Shown here in pieces: positions 44,344 to 56,338 of a stretch of 64,000 nucleotides of DNA. The stretch's first letter is position 1. Every line of letters begins with the position of its first letter. A program made the position numbers and the translations under genes. The notes under the pieces are model-generated. The model had not been told where the DNA came from. It saw only the letters and a list, made by a program, of their open reading frames with translations, and made no database searches. The stretch comes from Phymatolithon calcareum (Eukaryota > Rhodophyta > Florideophyceae > Hapalidiales): the NCBI GenBank assembly GCA_977006965.1, contig OZ345364.1, positions 1,178,001 through 1,242,000 of the forward strand. Direction: 5' to 3'.

Positions 44344-44672
44344 CCGACCCATCAATGTTCCCATCAATGTTCTTAATTGATCCTCTCGAGGTGCCGAAGA
44401 TTGAGTAAATGTGGGAAGAAGAAAAACAAAGTGAAACGAGCCCCGTCTCGGATGCCACAATTGAAAGGACGGCCTACTTCTCAAGTGCTGTTCTATCTCT
44501 GATCAGTTTTCAGAATACCGTCAATGAGGATCTAGAGTTTCAGCTCTTTCTCGTTCGTCACATTCAATTTCACCGGAACTTTCTTCAGAGTTGCAAGAAG
44601 TTGATTTTTTCATTTCTTATGTCGCTCATTCTAAGCGTCTGTATATCAGAGTTTCGAATGCGGATTGGTTGA

Positions 44673-45981
44673 GATCAACAATTGTGATTAGGGCATAAGT
44701 TTGCGAAGTTATGAAGTAATTCAAACATTTCTATCGACTTCAAGTTAAGTGCACCAGCCACTCACAGAGGCATGTTGTTGTTATCCATGAACTTGATGCT
44801 TTTGACGAGCCCGGTAATGGATAGCTTTCGTTTGCAAAAATTGTTTGAAACTCATTCCCTCAATTGCGGGAGCAAAAAATGACGCGCGCATAGACACTAC
44901 TAGAAATGTGACCCCCGCTTGAAACGCAAGTCTACCAAAATGTCGAAATGTATCGATTGTGAATGTAGTGGAATATCGATTGATCGATATAGTTTCACAA
45001 TCGTCTTCTGTGAAATACTGTAGATGTTTCGTATAGATTATAAATTAATTATGGAGCTGAGAGTTTGCAGAGGCTATATGCAATCTTCCTCGAAATAGCA
45101 AGTAAGAAGTGCGGACTAGCAGTTGACTTGCGAGCTGTGACCGGGACCACAGGCACGAATTGGTGCACAGCGGGCGCTGATTATTTGATTCCATAGCGCA
45201 AGTATAAGACCTGAGCAGCATTGCGTGAAGTAGCGATGGGAGTAGATCACGGGCCGTGACATGCGAAGCGAAGGCCCGTGCCGACTGTTGGCGAACTTGA
45301 GACGGGCGGTGCAGGGTAAAAGCGGTGTGGAATATTGCACACGTGGCAGCGGTGTACTATGACAGAAGTTGCTGTCCCCAGTAAAATCAATCAATTATTG
45401 ATTGTTGTACTCTGCCTTTTATTGGTTGATTGGGTACAAGTCGGCTTTAGAAGTGCAATGAAGGTGATTGTGATATGCCTCCTTAACATCAAGAACGTTG
45501 ATTAAGTATCAAAGTCAAAAGCCGATGAATCGTGATGTGTACTTATGTACACGTGGCACACAGGAACTTAAACGAAATTGTGGGAATTGTGAGTTTGAAG
45601 TTTGAACATGATTAATCAGTGTTTCGATGTTTCTGATTTAATCTAAATTATTCAAATCTACTGAATTTACGACGTACACGATTCATCAATCAGTCTGCCC
45701 CTCGTAACCAACTGTGTAATCGATCGATCGATTTGAGAGAGAACATGCAGTTTTTCTCTTTTGAAGTGCTTTTGGAGATCTTACATTATACAAATATTTA
45801 TGTAGCATTATTCGTCCTTGTTGGCATGTGTCGTTCAAAAATCTCGAGATTCGAAACACAGCAACTCAACAGGTGTTGTCTTTGGGCCGCCTTGATCATT
45901 GCTGTGCAATTTTGAACTGCCTGTTTTAATTATTAGTGTAATTGAGATGCGTAGAGAGAAGCACAGAGTTAGAGATCTCGC
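44673..45981. other. Spacer between U4 and U5
   Basis: It contains the tail of the unit, the boundary motif at 44977 and the leader of gene 5, nearly identical to 22439-23744. The 60-codon leader frame (45733-45915) is open. No supported gene. Confidence 0.55.
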
Positions 45982-46248
45982 ATGCGTCAGTGGGAATTGT
46001 TTGGGAACACACAAGAACAACCGCGTTGCAAAAACATCGAAGTAAACTCACGGTTTGAACTCTTTCCATCTTCCTCTTCCGAGGAGAAGCGAGCAAGCCG
46101 AGTTTGCGTCGGGGGTTACGCATCAGCTCGTGCGCGAGTCACGCTCCATCGAGTACCGCTGCCGCCAGGGCAAAAGCGCGCTCAGGAATCCGAAGAAGAA
46201 GTCGCAGCCCGTGGATCGCTTTTCTTCCCGTTTTGTGGGTTTGTTTGA
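45982..46248 (+). CDS. Upstream 88-codon ORF (U5)
   Basis: Identical in layout to U3. It ends 185 nt before the NLR ATG. Coding status is uncertain. Confidence 0.35.
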   Translation: MRQWELFGNTQEQPRCKNIEVNSRFELFPSSSSEEKRASRVCVGGYASARARVTLHRVPLPPGQKRAQESEEEVAARGSLFFPFCGFV

Positions 46249-46433
46249 CCTGCCGTTCGGTCACTCGTACAAGTTCCCATCGGAAACACGGGGCACACAG
46301 GGAAAACATTACAATCGTTTTTTTTCCAATACGGGACAAACCCTCCCCCCACACTACTCCGACGACACCTCTAAGCTGCGCGACCTGCCGTTGTGACGAA
46401 GTGACGGAGGATTACGTACAAAGTTTCTCTTCA

Positions 46434-49400
46434 ATGGAGCCCACCGGTTTCGGTCTCGGTGTTATCGCTGAGGCGCGCACCCTCGCGACGAGCATCAAGA
46501 ATCGCATTCAAAACTATCGCAAGGGTCCCGCGACGTTTCTGTCATTAAGTGAAAGCGTGGATCGCCTGGCAAGACACATCGAGGAGGTGGAGAAGCTTCT
46601 CCAAACGTTTCCAGATGTAGTGCCTGTCGATATTTCCGTTATTTTCTATGAAACATTCTCTGCCGTGCGCGACAACCTCAAAGATGCGAATGGAACCATG
46701 GAGTCATCTTTTTCAACGCCGTTTTCAGAAGGGAGCAGCAGCTTAATGGGGAAACTGAGGTCTAGGGCTGTTCGCACGTTTCGGGCAAATGCATTGAACA
46801 ATAAGATGGGTTATGTTGAAACGCAGGTGAAAGAAGCGTCAAACCAGCTCTTGCAACTGTCTTTGTCGCTTGGTACCACACTCAAAATTGAGGGGCAGGT
46901 CGATGCTGACAAGGACCAATACCGTCCCATATCAAACACTCCAGCCCTTACCGATACCTTGAAGCTCGACTTTGATACCAAAGATGAGGAAGGGAATCCC
47001 ACAACTCTGGAGGGGATTCTTAAGCAAGCCGTTTTGTCCAATAAATCGTCAAGTGTTGTGACGGCGGCTGCTGGGGTGATGAAGCCGGCCTTCGGCATTG
47101 TTGGGATGACCGGGGTGGGGAAAACAGTGGCTCTCAAGGGACTGGGGTGGGACAAGGACGTTCGCCGCCGGTTTTCTGATGGCATTCATTTCATGACACT
47201 CGGTCAAGGCGCATCTCTTGAAATTGTTCTTCGAGAAATCGCAAATCTTTTGGCTCGAACAGGGGCAACTACACTTGTAGGAGCTGTGAAAGAGTCGACG
47301 TCACTTTGCGAAGCGGTTGACATGGCAGTGCCTTGGTTCGAGGGTAAGATCTGTCTTTTCCTCTTCGACGATATATGGCCGACGAAAACGTGCAAGACCG
47401 GTTTCTTGAGTGATCTGCGCCAGCTTGTGAGGCAAAGCCCTCAGAGTCGCATCGCGATAAGCACACGGAATGTTGAAATTGCTCAATGTGCGGGTTCCAT
47501 TGTGAAATTTGGCGCTCGAGATGCTTTCGGAACTGTGTCTCAGAACATGTTCTTTGCGCATGCCACAGGCGGTGCTCATCGAGAATCTTCTGCAACGGAA
47601 AAAGGAAAACTCAGAAACAGTATCAGGAGAATCTTGGGGATATGCTGTGGATTGCCTATCGCTCTTGCCGTGACCGGGAGTGCTGTCGCTTTTCTTACAG
47701 ACTTGCACGGTGATTTTGAAAGAGCATGTGATGCATATGCGACACGGCTGGAAAAGAAGAAAGGCAGCCTCGGAGACGAGGAGACGATGGAAGGTATGAA
47801 CTTGAACGCAAGTATCCTTCTCAGTCTGGAATTCTTAGAAGCTGAACTCCTGAAGTGGAAAGCGAAAGGGTGTCATGATATTGTCCATTCGATCACAGAC
47901 CTTTACACAAGCCTGTGTGTGGTTGAAAATCAATCGTGGATTCCGGTATCTGTGCTGGGACGGCTTTGGGGAATTGACGAAGACGGTGCTGCGGAGATTG
48001 CGAATATGTTTTGTGGAATGAGCCTATCCACGTTTGACCTGCGACAGACATCAAGTGGGTGCTCTGAAGAGGCTGGAATTGTGCTACACGACTTGCAGCT
48101 TGAATTCTGCCGGAATCAGGCCATGGAAACGAAGAAGTCATCTTTTTGGCATTACCAGCTGCTAAATGGGTATCTACCAACATCGCATGAATCGATATGC
48201 GAAAGACCAAATGTACAATTATCGGACGCCATTTTAAGCTTTACACCAAGGCCGTGGTGGTCGAAGTTTGTTCCAGAAGACGGTTACATTCAAATGAATG
48301 TTTGCAGGCATTTGTCATGTGCCGGGCATGATCTAGAATTGGGGGCGCTGATGCTGGATGCACGATGGACGATATTGAGAAGAAGAGTGGGTGGAATCTT
48401 GGGATTGAAAACTGATTTTGAGGTATTCGAGAAGTGTTTCACGGAATTGAAAGGACGAGAAGACCGCGAAGCGGTTAGTTACATTATTCGAAGCTTTGAG
48501 AAAATATTCAAAGCGGTGCGGGTTTCGTGGGGAAGGCATGGGAAAGGATTTCGAGCATTTCAGTTTCAAGTATGCGGACGTCTCGTGAACATTCGAAAGT
48601 CAAATGATATTGTGGAGACATTCTTGAAGAGCATAGAGGCGAACACGGCAAAGCCGTATTTGGCAGTTATAAGTCCTTTGTTTTCCGATGTTGACGGTGC
48701 GCAAATAATGGAGATTCCGGTTGGAGGTGATTGCAAATGTGTTGCTTGCTCACCATGCGGGCGATACGTTGCAGCTGCAGCTGGTCATGATGTTGTGGTT
48801 GTGAACAGTAACACTGGTGAAATATTGAAGACTATGCACTTTTATTTTGTGAGAAGAATAGCATTCCTTAGCGGGTCGAAGAAAATCGTCTGCGGATCGG
48901 ACGACTTCGAGGTGATTGTGTGGACATGGGAGTCGTCAGACTCGCCTGTGCAGATATTCGAAGAACGCGACAACCAGGTGCTAAGATCAATTTCAGTAGG
49001 CGTCTATGGTCAATTCATTATCTCAGGTTTACCTGATCTAACGGTAGGGGCTTGGGACGCAATTGCAGGTACACAAGCATGGCAACAGGTTCAAAGCAGC
49101 TTCGTTGACTGTCTTGCAATTTGTGCCGAGGACGGAAAGATTGCACTTGGTTTGGATGACGGAACGTTGAAGGTTATGGATTGGGTCACAAAAGAAACCC
49201 TTTTCGAAGATGCCAAAGCACCTGCACAAGCGGTTCACTGTGTTTCTTTTAGTCCGAACGGTTCCTATTTGGCAACAGGATCACGGGACGGCAAAATTCG
49301 TCTGTGGAATACTCGATCGTGGACAAGCGAATGGTTCGAAGAACACGATGATTGGGTGGCAAGTGTTGCGTTTAGTCCTGATAGCAACCGAATTGCGTCA

Positions 49401-50462
49401 AGTTCTTATGACGGCACCATTCGACTGTGGGACGTTGCATCTGGAAAGTGCGTGGGTGCCTGTCCACGAATAGGCTATTGGATGCGAAGTGTCTCATTCA
49501 CTGCCGATGGGGAAAGAATTGTTTCCGGGTCGAGAGATGGTATTGTTCGCATATGGGATGCACGTCTCGGAATTGAATCGGAAGAACAACGTGGCGGACA
49601 TAACGGTGAAGTTTTGGACATTTCAATCAGCGAAGATGGGTTACGAATTGCATCCGCATCGGAGGATGGAACAGTGCGGTTGTGGGACTCGGAGACAGGG
49701 GACCAGGTCGGTGTAGCACTGGAAGGCCACGGGGACGTGTTGAGGTGCGTTTCATTCAGCCCTGACGGGCGAATGTTGGTGTCGGGCTCAAGAGACAGAA
49801 CCCTGCGGCTATGGGACACAGATACATATATGCAGATTGGGAGTCCATTTGAAGGACACTTAGATTTGGTACTGTGTGCTTCGTTTAGTCGTGATGGACG
49901 TCGAATTATCTCGGGAGATATTGATGTTCGAGTATGGAATGCTGAAACACATGAGCAAATTGGGGATATACTGCAAAGACAAGGACAAGGCAGGGACGCT
50001 TATGTTAATAATGTTGCCGAGAGCGCTGATGGATGTCGCATTGTGGGTCGGAAGTATGACAGAACAATCATCTGGAACAGTGAAAGCAGGGCGCTGATCT
50101 GGACATCAATGAAATCTGAAAGCAGAGTTGAAAATGATGACATGGAAGATGAAAGCAATTCTGGCGACGATATCGCAAATGTATCAAGAACAGTTGGCAA
50201 CGAAATCAGTAACGATGAAGCTGAGAAGATTATTCGCAGCTGTGGCCGGCAGACTCCGCACCTGTGGCCAGATTGTTTCCCAGAATATACAGTCGAGTTG
50301 TTCTGTGAGCGGGGCGATATGTTCACGAATATGCTTGGCGAAAAGACTTTCCTCGGAGATATCCCATCCGTGACTAGTTGGGACTTCCATAAGGAGCGAA
50401 AGATACTTGCAGTGGGGTTGTTTTCAGGAGATATTGCGAGATGTAAATTGATCACAGAATAA
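46434..50462 (+). CDS. NLR-like NB-ARC/WD40 protein (gene 5, type A)
   Basis: The product has 1342 residues. Asp423 and Val664 are as in gene 3, Arg1202 is as in gene 1, and Ile647 is private (Val in genes 1 and 3). Silent markers agree: near 49033 it carries the gene 1 base, not the gene 3 base. The copy is therefore a gene 3 front joined to a gene 1 back, with the switch between about 48430 and 49030. All catalytic motifs and blade-top residues equal gene 1. Confidence 0.93.
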   Translation: MEPTGFGLGVIAEARTLATSIKNRIQNYRKGPATFLSLSESVDRLARHIEEVEKLLQTFPDVVPVDISVIFYETFSAVRDNLKDANGTMESSFSTPFSEGSSSLMGKLRSRAVRTFRANALNNKMGYVETQVKEASNQLLQLSLSLGTTLKIEGQVDADKDQYRPISNTPALTDTLKLDFDTKDEEGNPTTLEGILKQAVLSNKSSSVVTAAAGVMKPAFGIVGMTGVGKTVALKGLGWDKDVRRRFSDGIHFMTLGQGASLEIVLREIANLLARTGATTLVGAVKESTSLCEAVDMAVPWFEGKICLFLFDDIWPTKTCKTGFLSDLRQLVRQSPQSRIAISTRNVEIAQCAGSIVKFGARDAFGTVSQNMFFAHATGGAHRESSATEKGKLRNSIRRILGICCGLPIALAVTGSAVAFLTDLHGDFERACDAYATRLEKKKGSLGDEETMEGMNLNASILLSLEFLEAELLKWKAKGCHDIVHSITDLYTSLCVVENQSWIPVSVLGRLWGIDEDGAAEIANMFCGMSLSTFDLRQTSSGCSEEAGIVLHDLQLEFCRNQAMETKKSSFWHYQLLNGYLPTSHESICERPNVQLSDAILSFTPRPWWSKFVPEDGYIQMNVCRHLSCAGHDLELGALMLDARWTILRRRVGGILGLKTDFEVFEKCFTELKGREDREAVSYIIRSFEKIFKAVRVSWGRHGKGFRAFQFQVCGRLVNIRKSNDIVETFLKSIEANTAKPYLAVISPLFSDVDGAQIMEIPVGGDCKCVACSPCGRYVAAAAGHDVVVVNSNTGEILKTMHFYFVRRIAFLSGSKKIVCGSDDFEVIVWTWESSDSPVQIFEERDNQVLRSISVGVYGQFIISGLPDLTVGAWDAIAGTQAWQQVQSSFVDCLAICAEDGKIALGLDDGTLKVMDWVTKETLFEDAKAPAQAVHCVSFSPNGSYLATGSRDGKIRLWNTRSWTSEWFEEHDDWVASVAFSPDSNRIASSSYDGTIRLWDVASGKCVGACPRIGYWMRSVSFTADGERIVSGSRDGIVRIWDARLGIESEEQRGGHNGEVLDISISEDGLRIASASEDGTVRLWDSETGDQVGVALEGHGDVLRCVSFSPDGRMLVSGSRDRTLRLWDTDTYMQIGSPFEGHLDLVLCASFSRDGRRIISGDIDVRVWNAETHEQIGDILQRQGQGRDAYVNNVAESADGCRIVGRKYDRTIIWNSESRALIWTSMKSESRVENDDMEDESNSGDDIANVSRTVGNEISNDEAEKIIRSCGRQTPHLWPDCFPEYTVELFCERGDMFTNMLGEKTFLGDIPSVTSWDFHKERKILAVGLFSGDIARCKLITE

Positions 50463-50636
50463 ATGACGATCTTGCAACGAATGTGCTCGATAAATTGAAA
50501 CGAAATTGGCGTTACCCTTTTGTTATTGGTATCCACAGACGGCATTGCAGCTAAAGAGCAGTTTTTGAGGGTATCATGTGGTTCTGAGCGATTGGATTGG
50601 AAGAATAAAAACGCTTTGAAGAAGTTTGCAGAGATG

Positions 50637-51103
50637 AACAGAGTAGCACTTTCCGGGGGATCGCGCGCGCTGAATGTGGTGGGCGAAGTTGATGGCGATG
50701 TGCCTCTACCCGAAGTCCGGGATCGCCAGAGGCCTGCCTTTATGAAGTAACAATTCTAACTCTGTAAAGTTAATACTAGGCAGTACTCAATGTTGTGTCG
50801 CGCCCATTCCGTTGCCCGCCATTGTCTCCACGCACGCGCAAATGCGCGGTCGCCGCCTGAAGCTGGCCATGCGTGGCGTACTGCATGCTCGCACGCGCAC
50901 AAATCCGCCCGACACTTACTTGAGCCCACGGAGCGTGGTTCGCGCCCGTCAGTATTAACCGCTTGATTATTGCGCCCTTCGGCGTCGATCAATTCACCGA
51001 AGCTCCTGTCAGCACCGGACGCAAAAATAACGCGTATGTCCGAAAAGGCACCAACTTAAGTACGGGACACGTCGGCGAGTGCGGCGATTGTTACAACAGA
51101 GTA
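50637..51103. mobile_element. 449-bp insertion with 9-bp duplication (U5)
   Basis: The insert is 50646-51094, flanked by AACAGAGTA. Same site as in U1 and U3. Confidence 0.75.
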
Positions 51104-51164
51104 CAAATCGGAGAAATGAAGCGAGACGTGAAAAATTGAAAATGTGATCATAATTTCTTTCTTG

Positions 51165-51343
51165 ACTAGTTTTTAGTTTTTTTATTGCAATTTTTTAAAG
51201 CCCCGCAGTCATGCGAAGCATACGGGCAAGGCTTCCTCAGGTGCTGCCCTCGCTAGGGCGGCTCTACTCTTATGTCTGGAATTCTATCTGAGACCCTAGC
51301 ATGTGCTCGGTTGTTTTGATTGCTCTTCGTAACTAGCTTTTAG
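51165..51343. mobile_element. 155-bp dispersed-repeat insertion (U5)
   Basis: The insert is 51177-51331, with 12-bp flanking duplication as in U1. Confidence 0.65.
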
Positions 51344-51771
51344 TGTCAATTCACGAAAACGAGTTCGGTCGAAAGTAACATATTACCGTTGAAGCATACG
51401 TATTAAATCATTTGTCTTTTTACTTTACGTTCTTTGCCATTTCGAAAATGATGTGCTATCAGCCTAAGAGTTTTAGACCCTTGTATCGCTAAAAGTATTG
51501 CAATCGAAAAAATACGGGAAAACATTGTTGGGCCAACGATAAATCCCTGAAGCACGAAAAATCGATTTGGAAAAATTGGGCATGGTACTCTTCTGATCGG
51601 CCAACTTCACAAATGAAGCTCTGAATGGAGGGAAGCAATCCTCGGAGACTACGCATATGTCGTGGAAGAGAGAAGAGAACATCTCAAATGTCAATCAATG
51701 TCAGCAACTATCCGTGATCATTAAACCGTAATCAGCACACATGAATGACCACTTACGGTTCTTTGAGAGAG

Positions 51772-52414
51772 ATGTCGCTCGTCGCCGCGATTATGCCGCC
51801 CTTTGCAGGTGCCCACGGTCGCACCGCGCACGGGCGCGAACGACTTGCGTACCGCCATGTGTCGCGCTCCCCGCGCCTCGCGCGCGGTGTCGTCATCGCG
51901 CGGTTGTCCTACTTCGACGGACCTTTCCTCCCCGACGTGCACCCGTACGGGGTCGGCTGTCATGGCGCTTACGCGGAAAGAGGTGCCTTCCCTGACCGCA
52001 CGTCCCCTGTTCTCGACAGCGGCATTGCGGGCGGGGGAGACAGAGACGACGGCGACAACGACAGATTACCGCAGTCCATTGTTTTCCAACGACTTCAGCT
52101 GGACATTGAACTCTGATCGTGTGCCTCCCCGAGTCCAAACCGGTCAAAATTTAGCGACTGCCCTCAGATGTCGCTGTCAAGAGGAGCGTCCTTTGCTGCA
52201 CTGCGGTACCCTATTGGGTTTCCAATCGTCTCGTCCCATGCAGATGCATTTTCAGCACTTTCTTCAAATCGGGAAACAAGCAGGCAGCAAAATGGAGAAG
52301 GTCGGAAGATTATGGATTTGCAGTTGGCATATTCATCGCCAACGGGATGCTGACATGTCTGGAGGGAGCAAAGCAGCTTTGCGAGCAGTGTGCCACAGTA
52401 GCGGTGAGGGATAA
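51772..52414 (+). pseudogene. RETICULATA-related protein, decayed, + strand copy (U5)
   Basis: Matches U1 but retains the 28 bp that U1 lost near 7430, so U1 carries the derived deletion. The frames are otherwise broken identically. Confidence 0.6.
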
Positions 52415-53667
52415 ATTTACCTGGTTCACCGGTTGAAGCCTATGATACGTGGATCCAGGTGGACGGCGGAAGAGCTGATAGCGTGAGAAGAAGCAATGGA
52501 CAGGCTTACAGATCATTGGCCGAGACTGCTGAGGAGGAACCCGGTATCATATCATATGCTAGGACGAGAGAACGCGTAGAGAGTGTTGGAAATTTAATCT
52601 AAAAAATATTTTAAATTAGCCCATTCAGAGGTACCGGGCACTATAAAAAAATCTTCTAAATTTGAAATTACGCCGGCTATTAAAGTACTTGGAGCCAGGC
52701 ACCGCGTCTCCAACAAAAATCCCGCCGCAGGTGTGTTCACCGTGTCCGCATAACGCCGTCAAATATCGTACAGTGCTACGCCGCTCTGCACGAACCCCCT
52801 GGCCCTACGAGTGAACGTTACGGACTTCCCTCGCCATATGATCACCCTTTTCTACCGTTGGGAGCTTGATCTCTTCGTTCCCGTCCATCTTTTCCGTTGC
52901 CCTCCTGCTGGCGAAGATCGCACAGTCGAAAGCGCGGAAAAGTTCAACTTCCCCCCACTGGCGCCCGTCCACTTAGCACTGGCACCCGCGGAGTCGGATG
53001 AGATCATTGTACGCACTCGCTACATCGAGACCGCCGCAACTGGGCTCGCAGAGACGGACGCACTGACGGACGCGCTCCAAGCAGCCCACAGTCGCGATGC
53101 TGGGGGTGCATAGGCCGACGGGGGGGGACCCTCACGGAGCCAGCGGCTCATGGAGCTGCACACGTACTGGGCGGAATTGATGACACGCTGCGCACGGCAA
53201 AGACGAGTGCGGAGGAGCTTCACGTAGGCGGGATTGCTTTGTGCGTGAGAACTTGTGGTGACGCGATAGCGGAGGAGGTGAACACGCGGCGGGCTATGGA
53301 ATAATGCGCAGACGTGCACGTGGGCGAAACAAAGTCAACGAAGGCCAGAGAGAGGACTGGACGAGAGGGACGCGATTAGTACTCTGGATTGACGCGAAAG
53401 ACGTGAGGTTTCGCTCGCTGAGAGACCGGGCCGCAGAAGCGGGCAGAAGGATCGCGGGCGGGATGTGGCGCCACGACTGCCCTCGCCCGCAACTATTTCG
53501 CGACGGGCGGCTGGCTACGCAATACGCATTGGATGGCCTTGGGGCGTAGAGTTGGTCGCATTAACGGGCGCGCTCGAAAAAGAAAAACCTTGCTACCTCG
53601 GACTCACGGAAAAGAGCATCATGCTCGCGCAGGCAACGGAATTCGCGAAAACGATGCGGAGCGGTTT
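52415..53667. other. GC-rich unassigned block (U5)
   Basis: As U1, with the shortest G tract (8). Open frames on both strands, none recognisable. Confidence 0.45.
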
Positions 53668-54469
53668 CTATGGTGCCGAACAAGGGGCGCCTGCGCGGCG
53701 GATGCCATTGAGGCCTTTCCACGCGGTGTTGCCGACGAGGGAATAGGCGCAACCCGCGACGGCGAACAGGGCACCCTTGTTGAGGAATGCGGCGGTGCTG
53801 CTGAGCAGTAAACAGCAGTCGTCAATGAAGACGATGACCCGGACCCGATACAAAGGTAGACGCGGAGGCGGTCGTGAAGGCGATTGTAGATAAGACCGAG
53901 GTGAGGAGGTAGACAAGGATGAAGTTGAGGTTGCCGCCGACGACGACGTCGCAAATCGCAAAGTCCAGCTCCTTCATGATGCCTTTCTCGCCAGGCGACC
54001 ATGCCCGACGGCACCAACCCAACCCATCGTCGTCTCCACCACCATCTTAAACGGGAACGCGGCGTCCGCATGGCAGTGCTGCGCCCAATCGCCCCAGCAG
54101 TGCTCAAAGAAGCGCGACACTGCGCTCGACGTCACATGCATGTAGTTCGCAACCTACGTCGCGCTGAGAGATGTTCTCTAGTGCGCGTCCCGCGGAAGGC
54201 ACAACGGATTCCACCGAGTCGTTGTCACCGTCGCCTCCGCCACCCCCGCCCGCAAAGCGGCTCTCGAGGACAGGCGACGCGCGGTCAGGGAAGGCACCTT
54301 TTAGTGCGTAAGCGACATCGCAGCCGAGCCCGTCCCGGGGTACGTCGAGCAAACAAGGTCCGTCGAAGGGCGACAGCCGTGCGATGACGACACCGTGCGC
54401 GTGCGGCGCGGGGAGCTCGGCAAAAGCAGTTGTGCGACCTAATTTTCGTCGCCGTCTCGGCGATCCCAT
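53668..54469 (-). pseudogene. RETICULATA-related protein, decayed, - strand copy (U5)
   Basis: As U1: open leader with GGGGGGDGDND, then DUF3411 blocks in shifted frames. Confidence 0.7.
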
Positions 54470-54680
54470 CGCCCCTTCGTTCTTCCAACTAATGTTTCTC
54501 TACTTGGATCGTCACCGCCGACTTCACTTGCTTCAACAACTGATGAAGCAGATTACTTGTCGATTCATCAACTGATCCATCGCTATAACTGAGAATCAAG
54601 TCTCAACAGGGCCGCGGCATTCAACCGCTCGCCGGGCTAGCCACTGTGCTCTCATACTTCCGGCCCTGTGTTTTTAAGTT

Positions 54681-54740
54681 TATTTTTTAAAAGCCTCAGT
54701 CTTACGAACATACAGGCAAGCCTTCCTCAGTTACTGCTGA
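54681..54740 (+). repeat. Dispersed short repeat (U5)
   Basis: Equivalent of 9706-9765. Confidence 0.55.
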
Positions 54741-54961
54741 CATTAGGATAACTGTCATGGATCGGCCCTTGTTTTACCCTTTGCGCATACATTGCACTCT
54801 TGCCTCGCCCTCGCTTCGTCACAGTACCTTCTCCCAACTCTCTGCCGTCCAGCGCTCTTGGATCCTTTCCGCCATTTCCATTGTCAGGCGCTGTGGGTGG
54901 AAAGAACCTACATCTGTCACATTCGAATTCTTCACGGAATGCGTCAGGCTCGTCGAAGAGG

Positions 54962-56009
54962 ATGTACTTCTATAGATATAGATATGCTGATGGAGTCATA
55001 AGAACGATTCTTCGAGTAGATGGTGCCAAGATATGCTTTTCACTTCTCACAATGGTATGCCTACTTACCCAAAGTTCCATAATCTACAACGGTCGTAAGG
55101 TTCTCCCCCACAACATGGAGAAGGGATTTGTTCGTCTGGAGAAGAGTGACCGTCACATTTGTGGAGGAGTTCTTATTACCTGGAAGCACGTTTTTAACAG
55201 CAGCTTCATGCGTCGAGGACGATAACGTAGTATGTGCGCTCGTGGGAGCTCGAACTTGGGAAGAATACTTGCATAAGATGGAAGTTGAAAGCGTGAGCTT
55301 GCATGATGACTACGATGAATACACCCGAATGAATAACCTTGCTCTGGTCTCATTAAAGAATCCGTCAAGGTCCGCGATGATGAAATCAGGAATCTACCCT
55401 GTACCTGTGCTCTGGACGGGTTCCGACATGCATCGGCGACAGAAGGTATATGCCATGGGTTTCGAAAAAATGAGAGAGAAAGAGAACGCTCATTTTTCGA
55501 ACAGCCTTCGAAATGCCACTCTGTACAAGTTAGATATTTCCGCATGTGAAGGACTCTACGACCTGAGCGGAAGTGAAAAGGATACCTTGTGTCTGGATGA
55601 ATCGAAGTCTACGATATGTTATGGTGATGGAGGGGGGGGGACCTGTTATGTTGTGGACAAGAGGGTATGACAATATTGTCAAAACGCATGTAGTGGCAAT
55701 TGTTACGGCGGTTTTGGAAGGTTCTTCGAGTTGCATTGCGGGGAACAAAGTAAAAGATACTGTTTTAGAAGGTTCTTACGACTACATTACTCAAGAAGTG
55801 GGTAAGTACAAACGATTCTGATTACAGTACAGTACAGCAGTGTTCCATTATCCTTTTCAGAAATTTGTACGTTACTCTCTCTGTGGCTCTCAGTTGGTGA
55901 ACTGGATGCTCCGATCGCTGAATATCACCAGGGGAAAGTTACCAGATATCACTCACACTCGTTGCATACATTTATTTCAAGACTTCGAATTGATAGAATC
56001 GAACCATAG
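54962..56009 (+). pseudogene. Trypsin-fold protease homologue without triad, frameshifted (U5)
   Basis: Same lesions as U1 (extra T after WKHV, 9-G run), so both were present before the U1/U5 duplication. Unlike U2 to U4, the frame through the MGFEKMREKENAH region is open here and in U1. Confidence 0.73.
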
Positions 56010-56338
56010 CCGACCCATCAGTGTTCCCATCAATATTCTTAATTGATCCTCTCGAGGTGCCGAAGATTGAATAAATGTGGGAAGAAGAAAAACAAAGTGA
56101 AACGAGCCCCGTCTCGGATGCCACAATTGAAAGGACGGCCTACTTCTCAAGTGCTGTTCTATCTCTGATCAGTTTTCAGAATACCGTCAATGGGGATCTA
56201 GAGTTTCAGCTCTTTCTCGTTCGTCACATTCAATTCCACCGGAACTTTCTTCAGAGTTGCAAGAAGTTGATTTTTTCATTTCTTATGTCGCTCATTCTAA
56301 GCGTCTGTATATTAGAGTTTCGAATGCGGATTGGTTGA

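Larger units (their letters stand above)
33958..44976 (+). repeat. Tandem unit U4 (type B, divergent left end)
   Basis: Type B unit. The left end is the most divergent of the array: it begins inside the unit because of the junction deletion, and it carries a private 64-bp insertion at 34784-34847. From the NLR stop codon onward it is almost identical to U2 (offset 22236). Confidence 0.95.
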
